From assembly GCA_963722175.1 (NCBI GenBank), contig CAVRKA010000001.1, positions 1 through 64,000 on the forward strand: 64,000 nt of DNA, given 5' to 3'. Below are positions 1 to 6,724 of this stretch, piece after piece. A model generated the notes under the pieces. The model did not search any database, was not told the DNA's origin, and saw nothing but the letters and a program-made list of their open reading frames with translations. The position numbers and the translations under genes are program-made. Origin of the DNA: WHSW01 sp963722175. GTDB lineage: Bacteria; Actinomycetota; Thermoleophilia; Solirubrobacterales; 70-9. Within the stretch, counting starts at the first letter, position 1, and each line of letters starts with the position of its first letter.

Positions 1-18
1 TCGGACGAAAAGCGCTTG
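1..18 (+). repeat. GGACGA hairpin site A (cut by window edge)
   Basis: Reads CGGACGAAAAGCGCTT: the loop and 3' arm of the dispersed hairpin. The 5' arm lies outside the window. It sits immediately before the small lipoprotein gene at 34. Confidence 0.6.
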
Positions 19-33
19 TCTATCGTCTCCCGG

Positions 34-312
34 ATGGCGGGGAGAGTGCTCGTGATCTGCGCCGCCGCGATTCTCATCGCTGGAGCCTCAGGCTGCGGCG
101 CTGCGGATCGCACTGACGATGAGTCAGACCGCGCATACGCCCAGCGTCTACTCGACAATTGCATCGACGAGCACTCCGGCGACGTGAGCAGCGACGAGAC
201 GATCAACTCCTGTTGGTCGAAAGCCGTAGAGGCGGCGGTTGACAACGGTGATCTTCCGCCGCAAGCCACGAACGCCGTCAACCGCGGCGATATCAGGGAC
301 CTCGCGAACTGA
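34..312 (+). CDS. Small predicted lipoprotein
   Basis: A 92-residue protein. The N-terminus has basic residues, then a hydrophobic stretch (residues 5-18), then a lipobox-like ASGC near residue 20, so it is probably exported and lipid-anchored. The mature part is acidic with two further cysteines. An in-frame TTG at 16 lies inside hairpin A, so I prefer the ATG at 34. No Shine-Dalgarno is obvious. The gene lies between hairpin sites A and B, like one cassette. I do not recognise a family. Confidence 0.6.
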   Translation: MAGRVLVICAAAILIAGASGCGAADRTDDESDRAYAQRLLDNCIDEHSGDVSSDETINSCWSKAVEAAVDNGDLPPQATNAVNRGDIRDLAN

Positions 313-657
313 ACATCCACTTCGGACAAGAGGCGCTACGTCGTAGCGGTGGCCGTCTCCCGCTCGGGCAGCCATCAGAAGCGCCCCACCTGCCAGCACC
401 AAGATGCCCGATCCGATCCCAGCCGCCCGCGGCCAGCCGCGCGTAAGTTCCCGAACGTTCCCATTGGGACCCATGAAGCTGCACTCCAGCGTGGGCGGAA
501 ACAGGCTTCGGTCCATCTCGGCCGAGCTGCCTTCACGACCTCCCCCGTAGTCCGAGCACCCCTCGGCGGTACCCGCGGCGAAGGCCGTACCCAGGTAGAC
601 CCCAATCGCGGTGAGCGCCGACCGCCGCAGAAGCAGCCAGAACGTCCGAGGGCTCAC
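148..657 (-). CDS. Two-TM membrane protein, 3' end probably not native
   Basis: A GTG-started ORF of 169 codons. Residues 8-30 form one membrane segment, an extracytoplasmic stretch with two cysteines follows, and a second segment lies near residues 78-97. Past about residue 105 the frame runs through hairpin site B and then antisense to the lipoprotein gene at 34-312. That tail (about 60 codons) looks like read-through across a cassette junction, so the native protein probably ended near position 345 and lost its stop. Function unknown. Confidence 0.45.
   Translation of the reverse strand: MSPRTFWLLLRRSALTAIGVYLGTAFAAGTAEGCSDYGGGREGSSAEMDRSLFPPTLECSFMGPNGNVRELTRGWPRAAGIGSGILVLAGGALLMAARAGDGHRYDVAPLVRSGCSVREVPDIAAVDGVRGLRRKITVVNRRLYGFRPTGVDRLVAAHVAGVLVDAIVE
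317..341 (+). repeat. GGACGA hairpin site B
   Basis: CACTTCGGACAAGAGGCGCTACG: loop variant GGACAA, 3' arm GGCGCTAC intact, 5' arm degenerate. It begins 5 bp after the stop of the lipoprotein gene. Confidence 0.6.
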
Positions 658-711
658 GCTGGCAGTCTGTCGAAGTTCGCCTCGCGCAAAAGTGCTGCTT
701 CAGCGATGGCG

Positions 712-2036
712 GACTCAAACCACCGCCGCACCACCGAAGAGAGTCAGCGACGAGCTGACGAACGAAGGAGGTGCGGCGATGCCAAAGGGCCATCCGCTGA
801 GCGAGACCGTGAAGGATCGGATCTGGGAGCTGCGAGCCGAAGGACTGAGCGAGCGCGAGATCGGCCGTCGACTCGGCTCGGCCGGGTGACGATAAGCCGC
901 CAGGTGCGAGCTTCGGCGGCATCCGGCCACGGCGACGCCGGCGGTCGAGAGGTGCCTGAGCTTCGAAGAGCGCGAGGAGGTCTCGCGCGGGATCGCCCGC
1001 GGCCACTCGGCGCGCCAGATCGCCCGGACGCTGGGGCGCTCCCACACGACGATCGCCCGTGAGATCGATCGCTGCGGCGGACGGCGGCGCTACCGCGCCC
1101 ACGCCGCAGAGCGCGAGGCCTGGCAACGGGCCCGCCGGCCGCGGCCGACCAAGCTCGAGCTCTGCCCCGAGCTTCGCCGACGTCGTCGTCGAGCGCCTCA
1201 AAGAGGACCACTCGCCCCAGCAGATCGCGGGCTGGCTTCGGTTCGCCTACCCCGACAATGAGCGCGATGCAGGTCTCCCACGAGACGATCTACCGCGCCC
1301 TCTACGTCCAGGCCCGGGGGACGCTCAAGCGCGAGCTCACCCAGCACCTCAGGGCCCGCCGCCAACGGCGCTTTGCCCGCTCACAGTCGTCAAAGCGCCA
1401 GGGCCAGGGCAAGATCGCCGAGATGGTGATGATCTCCGAGCGCCCGCCCGAGGTCGAAGACCGAGCGGTCCCCGGCCACTGGGAGGGCGACCTTCTGGTC
1501 GGGACCAAGAACAACGCGATCGCGACCCTGGTCGAGCGCTCGACCCGCTACTGCCAGCTCGTCGCCCTGCCCGAGGGAGCCACCGCCGGGGCGGTCGCGA
1601 GACGCGCTCAAGCAGAGCATCACGACGCTGCCGGCTCAGCTTCGCCGCTCGCTGACCTGGGATCAGGGATCGGAGATGTCTGAGCACCGGCGCTTCAGCG
1701 TCGAGACCGGGGTCGACGTCTACTTCTGCGATCCCCAGAAGCCCCTGGCAGCGGGGTTCCAACGAGAACACCAACGGCCTCCTTCGCCAGTACTTCCCGA
1801 AGGGCAAGAGCCTCGAGGGAGTGAGCCAGGAGCGCCTCGACGAGGTCGCCGCGCAAGCTCAACACCCGCCCGCGCAAGACGCTCGGGTTCCGGACCCCGG
1901 CCGAGAAGCTCACCGAGCTGATCGACGGGCCGGCCGAGCGCTGACATCGCTTCGGCCTACGGCCTCAGCTCGACAGCGCTCGGACTAGATGAGACGATGC
2001 GAAACGTCAGGGGTGGTGCATTGACCGGTTGAGGTC
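712..2036 (+). mobile_element. Decayed IS30-family element with imperfect terminal inverted repeats
   Basis: About 1.3 kb. The left end (712-735) and the reverse complement of the right end (2012-2036) share GAC.TCAA.CC, then GCACCACC, over about 25 bp. Such ends resemble IS30-family elements of actinobacteria as I know them. The interior is a broken IS30 transposase. I could not identify a short target duplication. The right end abuts half of a GGACGA hairpin. Confidence 0.55.
779..1944 (+). pseudogene. IS30-family transposase, frameshifted
   Basis: Starts at ATG 779 after a good AAGGAGG. Pieces of an IS30 transposase occur in order but in different frames: an N-terminal HTH (LSEREIGRRLG, stop at 889), a second HTH (GHSARQIARTLGRSHTTIAREI), the HWEGDLLVG block with the first catalytic Asp (near 1490), WDQGSEM with the second Asp (near 1665), the N-E-N-T-N-G-L-L block with the Glu (near 1760), and the C-terminal TLGFRTPAEKL ending at 1944. 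At least four frame breaks make it inactive. Confidence 0.85.
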
Positions 2037-2053
2037 AAGACGAAAAGCGCAAC
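2037..2053 (+). repeat. GGACGA hairpin site C (half site)
   Basis: AAGACGAAAAGCGCAAC directly follows the right inverted repeat of the IS30-like element. Only the loop and 3' arm remain; the 5' arm was removed by the insertion or a later deletion. Confidence 0.55.
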
Positions 2054-2075
2054 TATCGCTGTGCATGGAGAGCGT

Positions 2076-2691
2076 CTACTTTCGGCGACGCCCGCTGCAG
2101 CCGTTACAGCCCCTGGTGATCCGTGCGATAGAGCCGATCAGGTCAACGCACAGGTCGGCCGGGCTGCCGTTGCTGTCGTAGGTGGAAATCACCGGGTGCA
2201 GGCTGCCGACATCAGCCAGCGTCCAGCGAGCGCTGATCTCGCCGGGCGGCGCCGGACCGCCTCGAGCAGGGTCGCAGAAGTGGAGAAATGGTCCGGAGCC
2301 GTCAGGCCCGCGTCCGCAATGCCTGGGATAAAGAGGCTGTACACCCAGGCTGAGGTATTCGAGGCGGCGAGCTGATTCTCGCTCAGTCTGTTGAACGATG
2401 CACGGACCTCGCCGTCGACGGCGATCACCCCGGCCACCGCCAGCGCTCGCAAGCGGCTCAGGGTGCGGGTCCGGGCCGCTTCCCGTGGCCACTTGTCGCC
2501 GGTCGCCGGCGCCGGACCGGAGCTTCGACAGCTTGGCCACATCCGGGTCGACCTCTTGCGGTAACTGCCTTGTTGGCGAGGTCGGCGTGCAACTGAGTTC
2601 TTGATGCCGCGTCGGCGCCGCCCCCCAGCGAGACGCCGGCGGGGAACATCGCCGTCGCGTTGGCATAGGTCAGGTGCTCGCGAATACGCAT
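2076..2691 (-). pseudogene. HLTYANV-family secreted protein, frameshifted
   Basis: Begins MRIREHLTYANATAM with a signal/TM segment and the start of the charged LANKAVTA region, as in the genes at 4546, 5487 and 51001. The reading then moves to a second frame (AVAGVIAVDGEVRASFNRLSE, matching the VALVGATIDKSGAVLAYFNR region of the 4546 gene) and back to a third (YDSNGSPADLCVDLIG near the end). At least two frameshifts. Upstream lies hairpin site D in the same relative orientation as for its homologs. Confidence 0.7.
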
Positions 2692-2750
2692 TGGTTCCTC
2701 CCGGTCGATAGTCGGCCCCTCGCGGACTCCAACCTAGCCAGCAGGCGATG

Positions 2751-2775
2751 GTTGCGTTTCGGACGAGAAGTGAAG
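2751..2775 (+). repeat. GGACGA hairpin site D
   Basis: GTTGCGTTTC-GGACGA-GAAGTGAAG. It lies between the divergent HLTYANV pseudogene (2691, minus) and the gene at 2827 (plus). Confidence 0.6.
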
Positions 2776-2826
2776 GTTTCGGGCGACAGGTCGTGAGACC
2801 ATCGCACGGTGGATCGAGCTGGCCCC

Positions 2827-3060
2827 ATGCCCATCAAGGCTTGGATTGAGGTCCGCGACCTAGCCGGCAACCTGCTCGAGACTGTCGAATCGCGCATCGA
2901 CGGAGGCACGGTCCTGACCGACTATCCCGTATTCCCGACCGGCACTAGAGGCCGCGTTACACACCGTCGACAGTATGCGGACGGTCGCACCGAGTCTTGG
3001 CAGGACGACCCGGAGCTCCTACCGTCTAGCCCGATTACGCAGGTCTCCGAAGAGGGTTAG
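2827..3060 (+). CDS. Small hypothetical cytoplasmic protein
   Basis: A 77-residue protein starting MPIKAWIEVRD. No signal peptide, membrane segment or cysteine; mixed charged and beta-prone composition suggests a single small domain. A GTG at 2809 would add six residues. It is flanked by hairpins D and W, so it occupies one cassette-like interval. Family not recognised. Confidence 0.55.
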   Translation: MPIKAWIEVRDLAGNLLETVESRIDGGTVLTDYPVFPTGTRGRVTHRRQYADGRTESWQDDPELLPSSPITQVSEEG

Positions 3061-3093
3061 CTGGGCTGCCGTTGGTCTGGCGCGAGGGGGAAG

Positions 3094-3118
3094 GTCGCGC
3101 CATTCGTCCTGGGCGGCA
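3094..3118 (-). repeat. GGACGA hairpin site W (degenerate)
   Basis: Minus strand reads GCCGCCCA-GGACGA-ATGGCGCGAC. The loop is AGGACGAA and the arms pair partly. It lies between the convergent stops at 3060 and 3127, where the array pattern predicts a site. Confidence 0.45.
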
Positions 3119-3126
3119 TCCAGGCC

Positions 3127-4404
3127 TCAGTCGTAGTTGGATCGACAGGTGTAGATCGGATAGCCGCCCATCGAGCCACGCCCCCCGACGTTGAGGCGGT
3201 ACCGAAGACGCGAGAACACCGATCCCCTGCAGGAGTCGACTGGGCGGACCAATTTCACGCGGCCATGCACGTACTCGCCGCCCGTTCCGGGCACCTTCAG
3301 CATCCCGCGGCCGGTCGCGCGACCTGAGCCCCAGTTCCATTTGAGGGACTTTCCGAGTAGCGCGCCCTCCGCGTAGGTCTCGGCGTTGCGCCGGTACCAA
3401 CGACACCTGTGGGGCGCCGTCACGAACAACGGCCCGCCAGGCTCGAATGGGAAGTACCGGTTCCAGCAGGCGACCCGCGCCGGGACAGGTCGCTGGTCGA
3501 CTGCAAGCGCGCCGGCGACATAGGTGTCGATGAACTTCTGCTCGACCGCGGATCCGTCAATGAGAGCGGCGCCGATTGAGCCCTCGTCGTCGGCACTCAG
3601 AAACAGGTTTGACCAGTAGATGCGCGCCTCGTCGACGGCGACGTCCGTGGCCGAGCTCGCACCCGTAATGAAGTTCTGTGCGACGTCGCTGCCGTCGAGG
3701 CCAGCGCGACCGATGGACGACTGGCCCGCCAGGGAGGGTGAGAAGTTGCCCATCGCGTCGACGACGCGGTTGGCCCAGTAGATGTGTCCGGCGTCGACGG
3801 CCAGGCCCGCCGGGTAGTCGGCCGTCACGATGAAGTTCGGCTCGACGTTCGAGCCATCGACGTTCGCGCGACCGACCGCGCCGCCGCATTCGCCGCGCGG
3901 ACAGTCGGTCCACGTCCAATAGACGTGCGCCGCATCGACGGCCACATCGGTGACCCGGGTCGTGCCGAGGTCGATGAAGTTCTGATCCAGTTGCGAGCCG
4001 TCGAGCGCCGCCCGTCCGATCGCCGACGGGTAAGTCGGCAGCGGGTTGAAGGTCGGGAACTCCTGGGTCCAGTAGACGCGCGATCCATCGACCGCGACCC
4101 CCCGCGGATCGCCAGCGGTCAGGATGAAATGGTCGTTGGCCCGACCGGATCCATCAACGCGCGCCCGATCGATCGAGGCATGGCGGGGGCTCCCGCCCGG
4201 CGACGGCGAGTACAGGTAGGACCCGTCGACCGCCAAGCCGCTGCCTCCGATCGCCCGGATGAATGGATCCTCGACGTTGGTGCCGTCGTGCGCGGCTCGG
4301 CTGATCCCAGACCCGGTCCAGTAGATCGCTGCCGACGCCGCACCGGTCGCGCTCAGCGCGATCACGCACCCAACAAACGCTGCGAGGATCCGCGGCAACC
4401 TCAT
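3127..4404 (-). CDS. Secreted beta-propeller with YWTD-like repeats and C-terminal KW-W domain
   Basis: 425 residues with a signal peptide (residues 1-26). Residues 27-290 hold about six repeats of about 45 residues, each with a (V/I)YW motif, an IGRA.LDGS strand and a NFI strand, alternating with LAVD strands: a six-bladed YWTD/NHL-like propeller. Residues 300-425 form a different domain with four cysteines and the signature SLKWNWGSGRATGRG. That signature recurs in the proteins at 10908, 40900 and 41389. Extracellular carbohydrate or protein binding is plausible but not shown. A hairpin lies on each side. Confidence 0.75.
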   Translation of the reverse strand: MRLPRILAAFVGCVIALSATGAASAAIYWTGSGISRAAHDGTNVEDPFIRAIGGSGLAVDGSYLYSPSPGGSPRHASIDRARVDGSGRANDHFILTAGDPRGVAVDGSRVYWTQEFPTFNPLPTYPSAIGRAALDGSQLDQNFIDLGTTRVTDVAVDAAHVYWTWTDCPRGECGGAVGRANVDGSNVEPNFIVTADYPAGLAVDAGHIYWANRVVDAMGNFSPSLAGQSSIGRAGLDGSDVAQNFITGASSATDVAVDEARIYWSNLFLSADDEGSIGAALIDGSAVEQKFIDTYVAGALAVDQRPVPARVACWNRYFPFEPGGPLFVTAPHRCRWYRRNAETYAEGALLGKSLKWNWGSGRATGRGMLKVPGTGGEYVHGRVKLVRPVDSCRGSVFSRLRYRLNVGGRGSMGGYPIYTCRSNYD

Positions 4405-4466
4405 CCTCTCTCCATCACTTGGCTTAACCCCTCACGTGCGGGATTGTCGCGCCTTGGCTAGGGCCG

Positions 4467-4491
4467 GGCCGCTTTTCGCCCAGAGCGCAAC
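4467..4491 (-). repeat. GGACGA hairpin site E
   Basis: Minus strand: GTTGCGCTCT-GGGCGA-AAAGCGGCC. It lies in the divergent gap between 4404 (minus) and 4546 (plus). The extended flank AGAAAAGTTGCGC is shared with site S, which also lies upstream of an HLTYANV gene. Confidence 0.7.
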
Positions 4492-4545
4492 TTTTCTGCT
4501 GACGTTGATATCGACTATCGAGATGGTCGGCACGAAGGAGAGGAC

Positions 4546-5098
4546 ATGCGCGTTCGGCAGCACCTGACCTACGCGAACGTCACGGCGACGATCGCTCTAT
4601 TCGGCGTCGTGACGGGCGGCGGGGCTTATGCCGCGTCCAAGATTGGCACGCGCGACCTCGAGCACAAGGCCGTGACCGCCCCCAAGATCCGACAAGGGCG
4701 CGGTAACCGCGGGCAAGGTCCGCGACGGTGCGGTGGGAACCGACGGCATCTCCCAGGACGCACGTGGCGTGGCGCTTGTCGGTGCGACGATCGACAAGAG
4801 CGGCGCAGTGCTCGCCTACTTCAACCGGACCGGTGGTGGCGCTCCACGGGTCGAGGCGAGCTCGCCTGGCGCCCACCACCTCTACTTTCCCGGCCTTGAG
4901 AACTACAACTTCGGCCGTGCGATTCAATCCGCGACGATTCTCAAGGAGGCTCTTGGGGGCGAGATCTCGGTCCATACAACCGCCTGCAGCGGTCAGTGCG
5001 CCTCCCATCCATTCGTCGTCACCCAGGACAGTGCCGGGAACCCAGCGGACCGGGCCTTTAGCTACCTGCTCTTCGACACGGACGGACTTGAGCTGTGA
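4546..5098 (+). pseudogene. HLTYANV-family secreted protein with a single +1 frameshift
   Basis: Residues 1-48 (MRVRQHLTYANVTATIALFG..) encode a signal-anchor and the IGTRDLEHKAVTAPKI repeat region. One extra C near 4689-4690 then shifts the frame. The downstream frame continues the repeat (DKGAVTAGKVRDGAVGTDG) and the globular part to the stop at 5098, with a Cys pair (TACSGQC) near the end. Everything except this base is intact, so it is either a recent pseudogene or a sequencing error. Homologs: 2691, 5487, 51001. Confidence 0.75.
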
Positions 5099-5110
5099 CC
5101 TGGACGCAGA

Positions 5111-5135
5111 GCGCGCTATTCGTCCGAAGCGATAC
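5111..5135 (-). repeat. GGACGA hairpin site F
   Basis: Minus strand: GTATCGCTTC-GGACGA-ATAGCGCGC. It starts 12 bp after the 5098 stop and 20 bp before the next ATG. Confidence 0.65.
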
Positions 5136-5154
5136 TCGCGGGTAGCCTTGTTGC

Positions 5155-5397
5155 ATGACGCGTGAGGAAGCGGAACGCGTGTGTGCTCGGCTCGCGACCG
5201 AGCATCCCGACCGGAAGATCAGTCAGTGGCGGGCCCGTGAAGAGGCGAACGGGGACTGGACAGTCGTCAAAATCGCGCTACCGCCGAACTCGCCCGGAGA
5301 TCTCACTGCCGAAGTCCGGGCCGACGAGAGGCCAGCCACCGCCGATGACCCGCGTCCTGCGACGTTTCGAGACGTGCCGCCCTGGGCGGCGGGCTAG
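5155..5397 (+). CDS. Small conserved-looking hypothetical protein
   Basis: 80 residues starting MTREEAERVCARLATEHPDR. It has an amphipathic helix, then two beta-like strands (DWTVVKIAL), then a proline-rich tail ending VPPWAAG. No signal peptide. Small cytoplasmic proteins of this shape are common in actinobacteria, but I cannot name the family. Hairpins F and G flank it, and its stop codon overlaps the edge of site G. Confidence 0.6.
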   Translation: MTREEAERVCARLATEHPDRKISQWRAREEANGDWTVVKIALPPNSPGDLTAEVRADERPATADDPRPATFRDVPPWAAG

Positions 5398-5417
5398 GCG
5401 CTTCTCGTCCTAACTGC
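5395..5417 (-). repeat. GGACGA hairpin site G
   Basis: Minus strand: GAGCAGTTA-GGACGA-GAAGCGCCTAG. It overlaps the stop region of the 5155 gene and precedes the 5487 gene by about 70 bp. Confidence 0.6.
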
Positions 5418-5486
5418 TCGCTTCCAACCGCATCACCGATCCTCCGTCCGGGTTAGGACGCATGCTCGTCGACGGAGGTCCTCGCA

Positions 5487-6002
5487 ATGCGAAAGCGTCT
5501 GTCCTACGCGAACGTGATGTCCACAGTGGCAGTCTTCGCCGCCTTGGCCGGCGGCGCGTATGCCGCGGCGAAGATCGGCACCACCGACATCCAGGCCAAG
5601 GCCGTGACGTCGAAGAAGCTCGCGCGTGCCGCGGTGACCAGGGTGAAGCTCGCAGATCGGGCAGTCACTAGCTCCAAGCTCGCAGCCCCGATCGACGGCG
5701 CGGCGCTTGGCGTCGGGATCATCAATTTCGATGGCAGTGTGCGCGGGTGGAGCGGATCGCTCGGGCAACCAGTCGTGAGTTCCCCCTTCCAAGGCGAGTA
5801 CGAGCTCGCTTGGCCAGCAGGAGCCGCTCTCGATGGAGATGAGACGCAGCTGGCGACGCTGGCAAGTGAGCAGCCAGGCCAGATTGTCGCGCGTTTCGTT
5901 TCCGGCCCAGGCGGAAAGCCCGTCGCCAAGGTGTTCATCTACGACGCAGAGGACAACCCGTCCGAGAAGTCGTTCAACTACGCGATCTACGCCGGCGGCT
6001 GA
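5487..6002 (+). CDS. HLTYANV-family secreted protein (intact)
   Basis: 171 residues beginning MRKRLSYANVMSTVAVFAALAGGAYAAAKIG: a basic N-terminus, a hydrophobic signal or anchor, then five short repeats (DIQAKAVTSKKLARAAVTRVKLADRAV pattern), then a roughly 110-residue beta-rich domain. A strong GGAGGT lies 8 nt before the ATG. The family appears four times in this window plus a distant relative at 39328. It is presumably extracellular or wall-associated; function unknown. Upstream hairpin G has the same relative orientation as D, E and S for the other members. Confidence 0.75.
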   Translation: MRKRLSYANVMSTVAVFAALAGGAYAAAKIGTTDIQAKAVTSKKLARAAVTRVKLADRAVTSSKLAAPIDGAALGVGIINFDGSVRGWSGSLGQPVVSSPFQGEYELAWPAGAALDGDETQLATLASEQPGQIVARFVSGPGGKPVAKVFIYDAEDNPSEKSFNYAIYAGG

Positions 6003-6036
6003 ACGGCGGGACCGGCGCGAGGACTGCTTTCCGTAC

Positions 6037-6063
6037 GTAGCGGCTTTTCGTCCAAAGCGGCAC
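6037..6063 (-). repeat. GGACGA hairpin site H
   Basis: Minus strand: GTGCCGCTTT-GGACGA-AAAGCCGCTAC. Near-perfect arms. It lies 10 bp before the ATG at 6073. Confidence 0.75.
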
Positions 6064-6072
6064 AATCCCCGA

Positions 6073-6408
6073 ATGGCGCTGAGGTGCCTATCCCTCCTGG
6101 TCGCGATGCTTGCCGCCTGCGCTGCATCGACCGCCTCCGGCGCGCCTGCAGGACACCGCTGGGACGTGAAGTGCGGAGATGACGACAAGCCCGCTGGCTA
6201 TGGCTGGTTCGACTCCAAGGGGCACAACGTCAACTGCCCGACCGTCCGGTTCGTGGCCGACGTCTACACGTTCCAGTCACCGGGAGACCATCACTTCGGC
6301 GGCTGGCGTTGCGATCCGGATCCCATCGCTGAGGAGATTTCGCGCGTTGACTGCAGACCTCGACGGGGCGGCCAGCACCTCCACATCCGCTTCAAGGTCG
6401 GCGCTTAA
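6073..6408 (+). CDS. Small secreted cysteine-containing protein
   Basis: 111 residues. Residues 1-23 (MALRCLSLLVAMLAACAASTASG) form a signal peptide, possibly a lipoprotein signal. The mature part has four cysteines (Cys at CGDDD, NCPT, RCDPD, DCRP), likely two disulfides, and several histidines and aromatics. No family recognised. It occupies the interval between hairpins H and I, the latter starting 3 bp after its stop. Confidence 0.6.
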   Translation: MALRCLSLLVAMLAACAASTASGAPAGHRWDVKCGDDDKPAGYGWFDSKGHNVNCPTVRFVADVYTFQSPGDHHFGGWRCDPDPIAEEISRVDCRPRRGGQHLHIRFKVGA

Positions 6409-6411
6409 CGA

Positions 6412-6437
6412 GTGGCGCTTTTCGTCCAAAGCGCTAC
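6412..6437 (-). repeat. GGACGA hairpin site I (best-formed copy)
   Basis: Minus strand: GTAGCGCTTT-GGACGA-AAAGCGCCAC, close to the perfect consensus. The first arm contains the TAG stop of the 6434 gene. It forms one end of the duplicated 274-bp unit. Confidence 0.85.
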
Positions 6438-6701
6438 GGATTGAACGTGACCGTCTGTGCGGGCGGATGCTCGACAAGGTGGGTTTCGAGCTCCCGCTCT
6501 GAGTCGAGCTCGCGACCGCATAGCGGGCAACTCAGCGGAGTTTGCGGTCGCGCGAGGGACGGCACGACATTGGCGCGCCGGAGTGCGAACCACGACGCGA
6601 TGATGAGTCCTGCGGCGAGAGCGACCCAAAGCCAGGTCGGAAGGTCCACCCTCCTAGCGTAGCCCGAATCTGACCAGGTTCGACACCAACGCTCCTCGTC
6701 C
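6428..6701 (-). repeat. 274-bp cassette unit, copy 1
   Basis: On the minus strand this runs from the GGACGA loop of site J to the base before the GGACGA loop of site I. It is 271/274 identical to the plus-strand segment 51067-51340. Similarity ends 3 nt past the loop at one side and at the loop itself on the other. Confidence 0.9.
6434..6649 (-). CDS. Single-TM protein with C2H2-type zinc-binding motif (copy 1)
   Basis: 71 residues: a membrane segment (LWVALAAGLIIASWFAL, residues 6-22), then a C2H2-like finger C-P-L-C-(x12)-H-x3-H near residues 42-60. GTG start. The box TACGCT lies 6-7 nt upstream, consistent with leaderless translation; the purine-rich AGGAGG abuts the GTG and is too close to act as a normal ribosome binding site. 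The protein is nearly identical to the one at 51121 (Leu/Ile at residue 3). It is the only gene in the mobile 274-bp unit. Confidence 0.7.
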   Translation of the reverse strand: MDLPTWLWVALAAGLIIASWFALRRANVVPSLARPQTPLSCPLCGRELDSERELETHLVEHPPAQTVTFNP

Positions 6702-6709
6702 GAAGTAGG
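6687..6709 (-). repeat. GGACGA hairpin site J
   Basis: Minus strand: CCTACTTC-GGACGA-GGAGCGTTGG. The loop marks the outer limit of similarity between the two 274-bp units; flanking bases differ from site S. Confidence 0.7.
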
Positions 6710-6724
6710 TCTCTCGTCGCGCGA

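Noticed and set aside
5446..5462. Extra hairpin copy GGTTAGGACGCATGC near 5450
   Set aside because: Shares GGACG only; the arms do not pair.
4467..6709. Classical integron attC sites
   Set aside because: GTTRRRY/RYYYAAC core boxes and long attC arms are missing; the hairpins are about 26 bp with a GGACGA loop, so I keep integron-like only as an analogy.
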